Source: UBA1127 sp034422455
GTDB taxonomy: Bacteria; Chloroflexota; Dehalococcoidia; Lucifugimonadales; UBA1127
DNA length: 64,000 nt
Assembly (NCBI GenBank): GCA_034422455.1
Contig: DAOUJQ010000008.1
Span: 113,913-177,912 of the forward strand
Direction of reading: 5' to 3'
Each line of letters starts with the position of its first letter. The first letter of the stretch is position 1. The notes beneath the pieces were generated by a model, which searched no databases, was not told the DNA's origin, and saw only the letters and a list, made by a program, of their open reading frames with translations. Positions 40,533-48,946 of this stretch are shown one piece after another. Made by a program: the position numbers and the translations under genes.

Positions 40533-42011
40533 ATGAACCTCTTGGCAACCGACATATACAACCTTCAGCGGCCAAGCCGGTGCGGGCTTCGGGTCTACCT
40601 GATCGCCAAAGGGGAGCCGGCAGCGCCGCCCGGAGATCTGGACCTCAAACTGCGCGAGATGGGCATCGCCCACGAGAAGGAGCACCTTGAGACGCTGGGG
40701 GAGTACGTGCAGCCTGTGGGGGCCACGCTGGAAGCCAAGGCCGCGGACACGCGACGCTTGGTCGACAAATTGGCGCCGGTCATCTACCAGCCTGTGCTGA
40801 TGGCGGACGCGACGGGGGAGCTGGCTGGCAACCGCATCGTCGGGGTGCCGGACCTTTTGATTCTTCAGGGGGGCGAGTACCGAATCCGCGACGTGAAGCT
40901 GGCGCGCCAAGTGGGAAACGGTCACCATCCGGAGATCGTCGCGCAGGTGGGCGTATACGGCTGGCTGTTCCAGCAGTCGTTCGGCGTGCCGGCCGCTGCC
41001 CTGGAGGTCGCGGTAGGAGACGGCAGCGTGACGGAGCTGCCGGACGACGACGGGGCAGCGGCGTTGCAGCAACTTGCGGAAATCCAGCATTTCAGGTCTC
41101 TGCCTGAAGAGCCTTACGAGCCGGTGGGGTTAGGCAAGTGCGGCGGGTGCGGGTATCGAGAGCGTTGCTGGGAACCGGCATTGGCACGGAACGATGTTGC
41201 AACGCTACCCGGTGTCGACCAAGGCATGGCCAGGGCTCTGCACGGCGAAGGCGTCGAGACCGTCGAGCAATTGCTGGAGCGGTTCGACGCCGCGACGCTC
41301 AGCGACTTCAAGCGGCCCTGGGGACAGCGAACGCAGCGAGTGGGGACGGCAGCTACGGCCATTATCGCCCGGGCAGAGGCGCGGCGCACCGGCGCCGTGG
41401 TCCCGCTCGCCCGATTCGAGGTCGAGGACAGTCCAAACTACGTGGTCTTCGACATCGAGGGATTGCCTCCGTACGCCGACGAGGGGACAACGGCCTACCT
41501 TTGGGGGATCCAGGTGTTCGGCGAGGACGGGGGTGATTTCACGCCCGCCGTGGCCGGATTCGACGCTGAGGGTGACCGGCAGGGCTGGATGGATTTTCTG
41601 GCGAACTGCCGCGCGGTCTTCGAGCGCTACGGCGACATCCCCTTCCTGCACTGGGCCAGCTACGAGAAGACGCGCATCAACGAGTACGTGGCGCGCTACG
41701 GCGACCCCGACGGAACCGCGGCACGGGTGCTTGGCTGCCTTACTGACCTCTATACGCTTACCCCAAAGGCATTCGCGCTACCGATCCCCAGCTACTCTCT
41801 CAAGGCCGTGGAGGCCTTGGCCGGGTACGAACGGTCCATGGACGACTACGGCGGCGACTGGTCCATCGTACAGTACCTGAAGGCTCAGGAATCGGACGAC
41901 CCGGCGGAAAGGCAGGCAATCATCGACGAGATTGCGCTGTACAACCGGGAGGACCTGGAGGCGACGTGGGCGGTCTTTGCGTGGCTGCGTACGCTTCCTT
42001 CAGTTGCGTAG
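40533..42011 (+). CDS. TM0106-family RecB-like nuclease with RNase H-like C-terminal domain
   Basis: The 492-residue product has an N-terminal PD-(D/E)XK nuclease domain: GVPDLLILQGGEYRIRDVKLAR gives the D and the D-x-K pair, followed by a four-Cys cluster region CGGCGYRERCWE. A helix-hairpin-helix-like stretch follows (LPGVDQGMARALHGEGVETVEQLL). The C-terminal domain is RNase H/DnaQ-like with VVFDIEGLPPY (D-x-E), FLHWASYEKTRINEY and LYNREDLEATWAVF. This two-nuclease design is that of the TM0106 family. Role unknown; DNA repair or processing is likely. TATAAT lies just upstream. Confidence 0.83.
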   Translation: MNLLATDIYNLQRPSRCGLRVYLIAKGEPAAPPGDLDLKLREMGIAHEKEHLETLGEYVQPVGATLEAKAADTRRLVDKLAPVIYQPVLMADATGELAGNRIVGVPDLLILQGGEYRIRDVKLARQVGNGHHPEIVAQVGVYGWLFQQSFGVPAAALEVAVGDGSVTELPDDDGAAALQQLAEIQHFRSLPEEPYEPVGLGKCGGCGYRERCWEPALARNDVATLPGVDQGMARALHGEGVETVEQLLERFDAATLSDFKRPWGQRTQRVGTAATAIIARAEARRTGAVVPLARFEVEDSPNYVVFDIEGLPPYADEGTTAYLWGIQVFGEDGGDFTPAVAGFDAEGDRQGWMDFLANCRAVFERYGDIPFLHWASYEKTRINEYVARYGDPDGTAARVLGCLTDLYTLTPKAFALPIPSYSLKAVEALAGYERSMDDYGGDWSIVQYLKAQESDDPAERQAIIDEIALYNREDLEATWAVFAWLRTLPSVA

Positions 42012-42075
42012 AACCACGCTTGCCCGCGGGTGTATACTCGTGCGCACACCACGGGAATCGGCAGAGGAGGAGATC

Positions 42076-43392
42076 ATGCTGACCAGGGAAGACAACGAAC
42101 TCTTGACGCAAACGGGGCCCGGCACGCCAATGGGCGAGCTGTTCCGCCGCTTCTGGCAGCCGGTGCTGCTGGCCGAGGAGCTGCCCGAGCCGGACTGCCC
42201 GCCGGTGCGCATCAAGGTGCTGAGCGAGCAGATGGTGGCCTTCCGCGACACCGACAACAACATCGGCGTCATCGACAACTACTGCCCGCACCGGCGCGCG
42301 AGCCTCTTCTTCGGACGCAACGAGGAGTGCGGGCTGCGCTGCGTGTACCACGGCTGGAAGTTCGACGTGAACGGCGACTGCGTCGACATGCCGTCGGAGC
42401 CGGCGGAGAGCAACTTCAAGGAGAAGGTGAAGATCAAGTCGTACCCGGCCCGCGAGTGGGGCGGCTGCATCTGGGTCTACATGGGGCCCATCGAGCTGAT
42501 GCCCGGCCTGCCGCAGTTCGAGTGGTGCATGGTCCCGGCCAGCCACCGGAACGTGCGGCGGTGGATCCAAGAGTCGAACTACATGCAGGCCACCGAGGGT
42601 GAGATCGACACGTCGCACGTGTCGTTCAACCACCGGTGGTTCGACCTGAGCAAGGCACCGAGGCAGAACGTCGGCCGGCGGCTGAAGGACGGGAACGCGC
42701 TGACCAACCTGGACGGCGCGCCGCAGCTGACGGTGAGGGAGACGAACTACGGCTTCACCTACGGCTCCCGCCGCAACGCGGGGGACGGCGACTACTACTG
42801 GCGCGTGACCCGGTTTGTGCTGCCTTTCTACAGCTTCATCCCCAACCCGAGCGAGCGCGAGGGCGGCCGGTGCTGGGTGCCCATGGACGACGAGCACATC
42901 TCCGTCTTCCAGTACTCGGTCAGCACGGGGGAGCCGTTCACGGACGAGCAGCGGGAGATGATGAACCGGAGCCCGGAGAACCTGACGCGGGTGAAGTACG
43001 AATTCGCGGACGGGAGCCTCGTGGACACGTGGCAGCCGCAGCGGCAGATGCACAATGACTTCCTCATCGACCGGGAGATGCAGCGAACCATCAACTACAC
43101 GGGCATCGCCAGCGGGCGCGAGCAGGACATGGCGATGACGGACAGCATGGGGTCCATCGCGGACCGGACCAGGGAGCACCTGGGCACGAGCGACACGGCG
43201 ATCATCGCCGGCCGCCGCATCCTGCTGCGTCTGGCGCGAGAGCTGCAGGAGGGCGTCGAGCCCTACGCGCCGTCACACCCGGAGGTGTTCGGCGTGCGGG
43301 CGATCGACGTGGTCGACAGCGAGGGCGACTTCTTCCAGTTGCTGGAGAAGCAGGGGCACCTGGGCGTGTCCAAGGCGACCATGCCCGCGTAG
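42076..43392 (+). CDS. Rieske non-heme iron oxygenase, large subunit (3 of 5)
   Basis: The 438-residue product has Rieske ligands C70-P-H72 and C89-V-Y-H92 and an iron-site segment EGEIDTSHVSFNHRW, where an Asn replaces the usual Leu before the second His. The ATG at 42076 follows GAGGAGGAGATC. It is 64 bp downstream of the nuclease gene. A strong hairpin follows the gene, and a luciferase-like monooxygenase comes next, so this gene probably ends its own transcript. Confidence 0.93.
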   Translation: MLTREDNELLTQTGPGTPMGELFRRFWQPVLLAEELPEPDCPPVRIKVLSEQMVAFRDTDNNIGVIDNYCPHRRASLFFGRNEECGLRCVYHGWKFDVNGDCVDMPSEPAESNFKEKVKIKSYPAREWGGCIWVYMGPIELMPGLPQFEWCMVPASHRNVRRWIQESNYMQATEGEIDTSHVSFNHRWFDLSKAPRQNVGRRLKDGNALTNLDGAPQLTVRETNYGFTYGSRRNAGDGDYYWRVTRFVLPFYSFIPNPSEREGGRCWVPMDDEHISVFQYSVSTGEPFTDEQREMMNRSPENLTRVKYEFADGSLVDTWQPQRQMHNDFLIDREMQRTINYTGIASGREQDMAMTDSMGSIADRTREHLGTSDTAIIAGRRILLRLARELQEGVEPYAPSHPEVFGVRAIDVVDSEGDFFQLLEKQGHLGVSKATMPA

Positions 43393-43415
43393 CCGCGAGG
43401 GCACTCGAATCACAC

Positions 43416-43445
43416 GGAGGCCGGCTCCCGAGGGGGCCGGCCTCC
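43416..43445 (+). terminator. Terminator-like hairpin after Rieske gene 3
   Basis: A perfect 10-bp stem GGAGGCCGGC / GCCGGCCTCC with a 10-base loop starts 23 bases after the stop codon at 43392. No T-run follows (TGCGTTGAC), so termination may need another factor. The position before an independent gene supports the call. Confidence 0.5.
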
Positions 43446-43531
43446 TGCGTTGACGGCCCTATGACGCCCGGCTACACTCGCTGCTGACCGTAGAGTAACC
43501 GCGCCGCCCCGGCGCCATCGAGGAGACGCAC

Positions 43532-44653
43532 ATGGCACAGTTGGACTTCGCGCTGTGGGACGCCTTCCCTGAGACGGAGGTGGACAACGGCTCGTCCATC
43601 GCGGAGGTGTATGACCGGCACCTGGATTTGGCGCAAATGGTCGAGCAGATGGGCTACCACTCGTACTTCGTCATCGAGCACCAGAACCGCGAGCTGATCA
43701 GCTCGCCCAGCGTCTACCTGATGGCGGTGGCCATGCGGACCAGCGTGCTCCGCGTGGGCGCAATGATCTGGCAGCTTCCCTTCCACCACCCGCTGCGGCT
43801 GGCGGAGGAGGTGGGCATCCTGGACCAGATCTCGCATGGGCGGGTGGAGTTCGGAACGGGCATCGGCATCCACGAGCACGAGTTCCTGCGGTGGGGGTTG
43901 GACTTCTACGCGCGGGGCGAGATGAGCCGCGAGGCGCTCGAGATCATCAGGATGGCGTGGACACAAGACGAGGTCACCTACGACGGGAAATACTGGCACT
44001 TCGACGAGGCGCTGCCCGCGCCGAAGCCTTTCCAGCAGCCGACGCCGCCCATCTGGGTGGGGGCGCACAGCAAGGCGGCGCTGGAGTTCGCGGCCAAGGG
44101 CAACTACCACGTGTCCCAGAACATCGACGTGGACGACGTGGTGGCGGAGAAGTTCGACTACTACCGGCAGGTGTGGCGCGAGTGCAACCACCCCGGTCCT
44201 ATGCCGCGCATCTTCCTGCAGCGCATCGTGCACGTGGCAGAGACGGACGCCCAGGCGCGCGAGGAGGCGGAGCCGTGCCTGCTGGGCCGCGCGAGCGTGC
44301 CGGCGGCGGGCGCCATCCCGACGGGCGGCAGCTTCGGGCGGGGGCGGGTCACCGGGTCGCGCGTCGGCTGGGGCTCCAGCCCGCGGGGCATGGGCACCGA
44401 GTCGGACCTGCCGGACAACGCCGAGCGGGGCCGCGTCTTCCGCATGATGGCGCAGGACTACGACTTCTCGATCGAGAACGGCGTGGCGATCATCGGCAGC
44501 CCTGAGACGGTGGCGCGGAAGATCGCGGAGCAGCAGAAGTACGTGGGGTACGACCTGCTGGCGACGACGCACAGCTTCGGCAACATGGACCCGGCGCTGA
44601 TAGAGAAGTCCATCCGGATGTTTGGGGAAGAGGTGATACCGGCGTTCCGGTAG
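43532..44653 (+). CDS. Luciferase-like (LLM) flavin-dependent monooxygenase
   Basis: The 373-residue product is of the bacterial-luciferase fold, which uses reduced FMN to oxidise its substrate. Marks are YHSYFVIEHQ near residue 42, GAMIWQLPFHHPLRLAEEV (the usual G..V..LP..HP.R.AE pattern), LDQISHGRVEFGTGIG and PTPPIWVGAHS. The C-terminal IIGSPETVARKIAEQQKYVG is the conserved tail helix. It starts at the ATG at 43532 behind GGAG. A flavin reductase is not visible nearby. Substrate unknown, but oxidation of organic matter fits the neighbours. Confidence 0.88.
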   Translation: MAQLDFALWDAFPETEVDNGSSIAEVYDRHLDLAQMVEQMGYHSYFVIEHQNRELISSPSVYLMAVAMRTSVLRVGAMIWQLPFHHPLRLAEEVGILDQISHGRVEFGTGIGIHEHEFLRWGLDFYARGEMSREALEIIRMAWTQDEVTYDGKYWHFDEALPAPKPFQQPTPPIWVGAHSKAALEFAAKGNYHVSQNIDVDDVVAEKFDYYRQVWRECNHPGPMPRIFLQRIVHVAETDAQAREEAEPCLLGRASVPAAGAIPTGGSFGRGRVTGSRVGWGSSPRGMGTESDLPDNAERGRVFRMMAQDYDFSIENGVAIIGSPETVARKIAEQQKYVGYDLLATTHSFGNMDPALIEKSIRMFGEEVIPAFR

Positions 44654-44679
44654 GGGGCATCCGCTACCACCTCCACCTC

Positions 44680-44770
44680 TGGGTTCCTGCCTCCGCAGGA
44701 ACGACCCCGTGTCAAGCACGGGGCAGGCTCCCCACCCCGGTGAGGCCCTTCGACAGGCTCAGGGCGAACG
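44680..44770. repeat. Repeat pair downstream of the LLM gene
   Basis: A TTCCTGCCTCCGCAGGAACG copy (44685-44704) is followed by the duplicated-looking stretch GTGTCAAGCACGGGGCAGGC and then a CCTTCGACAGGCTCAGG copy (44747-44770). The block fills most of the gap to the HicB-like gene. Confidence 0.7.
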
Positions 44771-44798
44771 GGCCGAATTGTGTTGTTAAACTTGGCGG

Positions 44799-44975
44799 CT
44801 AAGCAGGGATGGGCAAGCCGTCGTCTTCCAGCGCATCGATGTACAAGGAGATTGCTTCCTTGATGTTCCGCAGTGCCTCTTCTCTTGTTTTGCCCTGCGT
44901 AACACAGCCGGGGAGGCTCGGGCACTCGACAACCCAGTAGCCGTCTTCGCCTGGGTATAGCACAACTTCGCGCAT
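44799..44975 (-). CDS. HicB-like antitoxin-family protein, solitary
   Basis: The 58-residue product (ATG at 44975 behind AAAGGAAG) reads MREVVLYPGEDGYWVVECPS, LPGCVTQGKTREEALRNIKE and AISLYIDALEDDGLPIP. This is the small HicB/partial RNase H fold with the P-x-L-P-G-C pattern. HicB proteins usually pair with a HicA toxin of about 60-80 residues. None is found on either side; both flanks are repeat clusters. It may be a solitary regulator or the remains of a lost pair. Confidence 0.78.
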   Translation of the reverse strand: MREVVLYPGEDGYWVVECPSLPGCVTQGKTREEALRNIKEAISLYIDALEDDGLPIPA

Positions 44976-45065
44976 TGCTGCTTCCTTTGGCAACCGTCTT
45001 GAGTCATTGCAGGATAGAACCCAGGCATGTAGCGCGCCACACCTTCATGTCAGTGATTCCCTACC

Positions 45066-45228
45066 CCCGAATACCGGCTTTCGCCGGTACGACAACTGGG
45101 GGGCTGTAGCCATGACCGTCTTGGGCAACGTCCCCGCTCCACCGCACCCCTCTGGGTTCCTGCCTCCGCAGGAACGACGATGTGGTGGTAATCCGTCCGC
45201 ACACCCTTCGACAGGCTCAGGGTGAACG
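45066..45228. repeat. Repeat cluster upstream of the HicB-like gene
   Basis: Three repeat types lie in order: a GAATACCGGCTTTCGCCGGT copy (45067-45092), a GGTTCCTGCCTCCGCAGGAA copy (45154-45177) and a CCTTCGACAGGCTCAGG copy (45205-45228). The last ends 8 bases before the thioesterase stop. No gene is supported between 44976 and 45236. Confidence 0.75.
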
Positions 45229-45236
45229 CCTTGGCA

Positions 45237-45722
45237 TTAGCCCACGAGCCAGGTGCGGGCGAGCTCCGGGTAGTCCTGGGCCATGTCTGCGAGGGCGGCT
45301 GGGGACAGGAGGGCGTAGGCGCCGTCAGCCTCGGCGGCGACGCGGCCGTCGGAGAGGGTGACCCAGCTCTTGATGCGCATGATGTTGCCTCGCCCGCCGT
45401 CCTTGCGTGCCGTCGCCGTGAGGATGTCGTCCACGCGGATGGGGAGCCGGAAGCGGACGTCGAGCCTGGCGGACATGCCCCACCTTCCCTCGATCACCGG
45501 CACACGGCTCATGACCTCGTCAAGGAGGGCGGTGATGACGCCGCCGTGGACGAAGCCAGGGAAGCCCTGATGGCGTCCGGCGCCCGTGTACGTCGTGACG
45601 ACGGTGTCGCCCTCCCGGCGGAAGGTGAGGTGGAGGCCGCCGTCGTTGCGGGGCCCGCAGGCGAAGCAGAGGCCGTAGTCGGAGTTGTCGTCCAGGGGGA
45701 TAGCAGCGGGCTGGGATGTCAT
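45237..45722 (-). CDS. Hotdog-fold thioesterase (PaaI-like)
   Basis: The 161-residue product starts at the ATG at 45722 behind GAGGTG. It has GLCFACGPRNDGGLHL near the start, then the hotdog signature GFPGFVHGGVITALLDEVMS (HGG with the catalytic acidic residue in LLDE) and SARLDVRFRLPIRVDD. This is the PaaI/4HBT group that hydrolyses acyl-CoA esters, often of aromatic acids. The N-terminal CFACGxxN block is typical of a frequent subfamily. Its job in this context may be to release CoA from stalled intermediates. Confidence 0.85.
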   Translation of the reverse strand: MTSQPAAIPLDDNSDYGLCFACGPRNDGGLHLTFRREGDTVVTTYTGAGRHQGFPGFVHGGVITALLDEVMSRVPVIEGRWGMSARLDVRFRLPIRVDDILTATARKDGGRGNIMRIKSWVTLSDGRVAAEADGAYALLSPAALADMAQDYPELARTWLVG

Positions 45723-45754
45723 GGGGGCACCTCGATGATGGATTGGCATTTGTT

Positions 45755-45890
45755 CTCGCCCTTTGACAGGCTGAGGACGAGCGGAACGGGCGACCACAAG
45801 GGTCGCCCCTACGGCCCCGTCCTACTCCGCACCTCCGGGCTCCCCTGCCTTCGCAGGGGCAGGCTCTGTCTGCGCAGGAACGACGGAGTA
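45755..45890. repeat. Repeat cluster between the thioesterase and bicupin 2
   Basis: The gap 45723-45891 contains a degenerate CCTTTGACAGGCTGAGGACG copy (45759-45782), a GGGCGACC-ACAAG-GGTCGCCC hairpin with CTAC after it (45788-45812), and CCCCTGCCTTCGCAGGGGC directly followed by a second half-copy CTGCGCAGGAACGACGG (45843-45887). The hairpin type recurs at 34150 and 61609. Confidence 0.7.
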
Positions 45891-45891
45891 G

Positions 45892-46971
45892 CTAGCCCGG
45901 CAGGTGGCCGGACGGGTGGGGCTCCTCGCGGTACAGGCCGAGGCCCTTGATTACGGGCGCGTCGGTGAAGCTGAAGAGGAACGTCGGCTCCGTGGGCGAG
46001 GCGTTCACGTGCTCGTGGAAGGCCCAGCCGGGCACGCAGAAGGTGTCCTTCTCCTCCCACTCGAGGACGGTGTCGCCGACGCGGGTGCTGCCCCGGCCCT
46101 CTACGACGTGGTAGACGGTGCTGGTGGTGTGCCGGTGGGCCAGGGTGTGCTGACCGGGGCGCAGGAGCTGGATGAAGCAGGCCATGGTGGACATCGCGGC
46201 GCCGCCGGTCCGGGGGTTGGTGTACTCCATGATGACGCCGTCGTAGGGGCTGCCGCCCTCGCCGGTGGCGAGACGCTCGAGGGCGGCGCGGGCGCGGGTC
46301 CAGGGGTAGTACATAAGGGGCGACGTGCCCGGCGGGCCGTGCTCCTCCCACGCGGGCTGCAACGCTATGCTGCCGTACTTGGCCAGCGACGACCCCGGCG
46401 ACTCCGTGACAGGCTGCTGGTCCTCCGGATAGGGGTCATGGAAGGACATCTCCAGCGCGTTGAGCAGGGGCAGGTCCAGGCCATCGAGCCAGATCATGGG
46501 GTTGTCGGTGTCGTTGGCGTGATCGTGCCATTCCCAGGACGGCGTAAGGACGAGGTCGCCGGGGAGCATGGGGAAGCGCTCGCCGCCGACGGCCGTGTAG
46601 CCGCCATCGCTCTCGATGATGAAGCGCAGGGCGTTGGGGGTGTGTCGGTGCGCCGGGGCGATCTCGCCGGGGAGCACGGTCTGGATGCCGCCGAAGAGGG
46701 TCTGCGTGGTAGCCGTGCGGCCGCCGAGGCCGGGGTTCATGAGGCGGAGGACGCGGCGCTCGGCCTGTTCGGTGCCGACGAGCTCCGCGGCGCGCATGAC
46801 GAGGGGGCGGAGGTCGCGCCAGCGCCAGACGTGCGGCGTCACCTTGCTGGCGGGCTCGCGCGCCTGGATGTCGCCGAGCACCGTCCACAGGGGCGCGACG
46901 TTGTAGGCGTCCAGCCCCTGGTAGTACTGCTGGAGCTCGGCTTCCGTCGACTGGACGCTGGACTTTTCCAC
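45892..46971 (-). CDS. Bicupin ring-cleaving dioxygenase, gentisate 1,2-dioxygenase-like (second copy)
   Basis: The 359-residue product has the same two-cupin layout as the gene at 23926-25014. The first site is AHRHTPNALRFI (His108, His110) with WEWHDHAND, and the second LAHRHTTSTVYHVVEG with GWAFHEHVN. The two proteins share many blocks (RDLRPLVMRAAELV, PGGIAPAHRHT-like and WLDGLDLPLLN) but differ enough to suggest different substrates. It lies near the dienelactone hydrolase gene, which is upstream and read the same way, a sensible pair for aromatic breakdown. Confidence 0.85.
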   Translation of the reverse strand: MEKSSVQSTEAELQQYYQGLDAYNVAPLWTVLGDIQAREPASKVTPHVWRWRDLRPLVMRAAELVGTEQAERRVLRLMNPGLGGRTATTQTLFGGIQTVLPGEIAPAHRHTPNALRFIIESDGGYTAVGGERFPMLPGDLVLTPSWEWHDHANDTDNPMIWLDGLDLPLLNALEMSFHDPYPEDQQPVTESPGSSLAKYGSIALQPAWEEHGPPGTSPLMYYPWTRARAALERLATGEGGSPYDGVIMEYTNPRTGGAAMSTMACFIQLLRPGQHTLAHRHTTSTVYHVVEGRGSTRVGDTVLEWEEKDTFCVPGWAFHEHVNASPTEPTFLFSFTDAPVIKGLGLYREEPHPSGHLPG

Positions 46972-47021
46972 GGTTGCCTCCTGTGGGGTGCGCGTCTACC
47001 GTCCCCATCTCAGCCCGCTCG

Positions 47022-47049
47022 CCCTTCGATTTCCCTCAGGGCGAACGGG
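47022..47049. repeat. CCCTTCGATTTCCCTCAGG-type repeat
   Basis: This copy carries the ATTTCCC variant, as at 27871 and 53213, and lies in the 104-bp gap between the dienelactone hydrolase stop and the bicupin 2 start. Confidence 0.7.
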
Positions 47050-47075
47050 CTGAGGATGCGCTCCTATGCCAAGCT

Positions 47076-47840
47076 CTAGCCGTGAACCTCCGCCGTCACG
47101 GGGCCGAGGTGCTTCTCGAAGAAGGAGAAGGTCTTGGCCCAGCCGTCGACGGCGGCTTCGACGCGGTAGGCGGGCCGGTCGACGGAGAAGAAGGCGTGGC
47201 CGGCGCCGGGGTACATGTGGAACTCGTACTCCTTGCCGTGCTCCTTCAGCGCGGCCTCGATGACGGCGACCTGGGCGGGGTCCGGGTTGGCGTCGTCCTC
47301 GCCAAAGAGGCCCAATAACGGACACGACATGCCGGGCGTCATATCGACGGGCGAGACGGGGTTGGCCTCCGTCAGGTCCTCGGGGGCCATGACGACGCGG
47401 CCGCCCCAGCAGTCGACGGCGGCATCGAGCTCCTCGATGTTGCAGGCGGCGATGTAGACCTGGCGGCCGCCGGAGCAGAAGCCGATGATGCCGACCTTGC
47501 CGCTGGAGTAGGGCTGGGCAAGCAGGTACTGGATTGCGCCGCGGGCGTCGCCGAGGAACTGGGAGTCGGGGACGCCGCCGGACTCGCGGACGCGCTGGGA
47601 CATCTCCGTCGCGGTGCCGGGGCCCATGCGGTGGTGGAGGTTGGGCATGATGGCGGCGTAGCCCATCGACGCGATCTTGCGGGTGATCTCCTTGCAGCCC
47701 TGGTCCCAGCCGGGCATGTGGTGGACGACCAGGACGCCGGGATGCGGGCCGGAGCCGAGCGGGCGAGCGAAGTAGGCGTCTATCTGCGTGCCGCCGTCGC
47801 CATCAATGGTGACGGTCTCCGCAATCATCCCTTCATACAT
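47076..47840 (-). CDS. Dienelactone hydrolase family protein
   Basis: The alpha/beta-hydrolase opens lactone rings made during aromatic degradation. From the ATG at 47840 (GGGAGG upstream) it is 254 residues. The catalytic Cys is in VGIIGFCSGGRQVY, the Asp in LGLFGEDDANPDP and the His in YPGAGHAFFS, which is the Cys-Asp-His triad of dienelactone hydrolase. The start MIAETVTIDGDGG and HPGVLVVHHMPG also match. It precedes the bicupin on the same strand. An inverted-repeat element lies 77 bp upstream. Confidence 0.9.
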   Translation of the reverse strand: MYEGMIAETVTIDGDGGTQIDAYFARPLGSGPHPGVLVVHHMPGWDQGCKEITRKIASMGYAAIMPNLHHRMGPGTATEMSQRVRESGGVPDSQFLGDARGAIQYLLAQPYSSGKVGIIGFCSGGRQVYIAACNIEELDAAVDCWGGRVVMAPEDLTEANPVSPVDMTPGMSCPLLGLFGEDDANPDPAQVAVIEAALKEHGKEYEFHMYPGAGHAFFSVDRPAYRVEAAVDGWAKTFSFFEKHLGPVTAEVHG

Positions 47841-47917
47841 GACAGTACCTCCCGTGGTTTTGGCTGGGCAGAGTGTCGCACGCCGATGGGCGGCGCGCAA
47901 GCGCGGGGGGCGGCTGC

Positions 47918-48031
47918 GAATTGTTTCGCAGCCCGCCGTAGCTGCAGAGAATTGATACCCATTGACTCTTCGTAGCTGATTTGGCGACTCCCAGCTACGC
48001 CAGAAAATTTTCCGCCCGTGAGAAACAATTC
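47918..48031. repeat. 114-bp inverted-repeat element, copy B
   Basis: The ends are the same perfect 10-bp inverted repeat as in copy A, GAATTGTTTC (47918-47927) and GAAACAATTC (48022-48031), and the total length is identical. The inner hairpin is stronger: CGTAGCTG (47971-47978) pairs with CAGCTACG (47992-47999). The shared right arm ends CCGCCCGTGAGAAACAATTC in both copies, while the central parts differ. It lies 77 bp upstream of the dienelactone hydrolase start, in the gene-free stretch 47841-48181. Confidence 0.78.
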
Positions 48032-48181
48032 ACGGGTCCAGAAGCTGCTCCGCATGCGGGCCATGGGGTCAAGGACCTTGAGTATTTCTTCCATGGAAGG
48101 AGGGTAGCGAGGGCACGGGCGTTAGGGCCAGAGGGTGATGTCAGGGGGTGGGCATGCCATGTGTGGAGCGCTGAGATAGCA

Positions 48182-48946
48182 CTACGGGGTAGTGGGGGAG
48201 GTGAACTGGCTAAAGGAATCAAACTCTGACGGCAACAGACCGAGCAATTGTTCTGACTCCATGTCGTAGACGTCGTATGTCATGGAGAGCTGATTGAGCA
48301 CGACAATGAGGCGCGGAAGGCTCCCGGCGGGCGCCGACGCATTATCGCTGCCGAGTGTTCCTCGCCGAGGCCTTCTTGTAGTCCGATCGCCGTAGAGTTG
48401 GTGTATGAGCCTCATGACCCCCGGGGAGCGAAACATCACTGGCGACTGGACTACGCGAAGCGCAAACTGCCCCATAGCATCCACTGCGTCATCGAGCAGC
48501 ATCCATGCATCATCGCCGTGCAGCCTCCAGATGTCATAGGCCATCAACAGCCGGTGATGCGACCGGTCTCGCGAGTCATGGCTGCCGGGGTCAATCAAGT
48601 ACGCGATTTCAGCGAACCTCCGTCCTCCACCCTCTCTGCTCATCATAGTGTGCTCCAAGTAGAGCATGCCCAACCATGACCAGAGGTATGGCCGCTCCGT
48701 CACCTGCGCTGAGCCAAGCGGTTCCAGTTGCCCCAGCAGGTACTCACCGGCCTCACGGCGGTCATTGAAGGAACGCTCCTCTACAAAAGCCTCCGGCTCC
48801 ACAGGCCGAGAGTATTCGGGGTCGCTCAGCAGCCCCGTGGGAAGCGGAGTCCACCCGCTAGCGCGGATTCCTTCAAGATACCTGCGCGCCATCGCCATCC
48901 CATCTTGCGTCAGTTCGCAGACCCGGTGGCTTACTCCCAAGCTCAC
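48182..48946 (-). CDS. Accessory protein of the GHKL-ATPase cassette (DUF6339-like?)
   Basis: The 254-residue product starts at a GTG at 48946 directly after the stop of the middle gene, with GGGAGG upstream. It contains YLWSWLGMLYLEHTMM, SHHRLLMAYDIWRLHGDD and, at the end, LPRLIVVLNQLSMTYDVYDMESEQLLGLLPSEFD. From memory this is like the DUF6339-type proteins found beside GHKL ATPases in Z1/restriction-like islands; I could not check this. It is all-helical with no catalytic motif that I can see. It is the last gene of the three-gene run. Confidence 0.72.
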   Translation of the reverse strand: MSLGVSHRVCELTQDGMAMARRYLEGIRASGWTPLPTGLLSDPEYSRPVEPEAFVEERSFNDRREAGEYLLGQLEPLGSAQVTERPYLWSWLGMLYLEHTMMSREGGGRRFAEIAYLIDPGSHDSRDRSHHRLLMAYDIWRLHGDDAWMLLDDAVDAMGQFALRVVQSPVMFRSPGVMRLIHQLYGDRTTRRPRRGTLGSDNASAPAGSLPRLIVVLNQLSMTYDVYDMESEQLLGLLPSEFDSFSQFTSPTTP

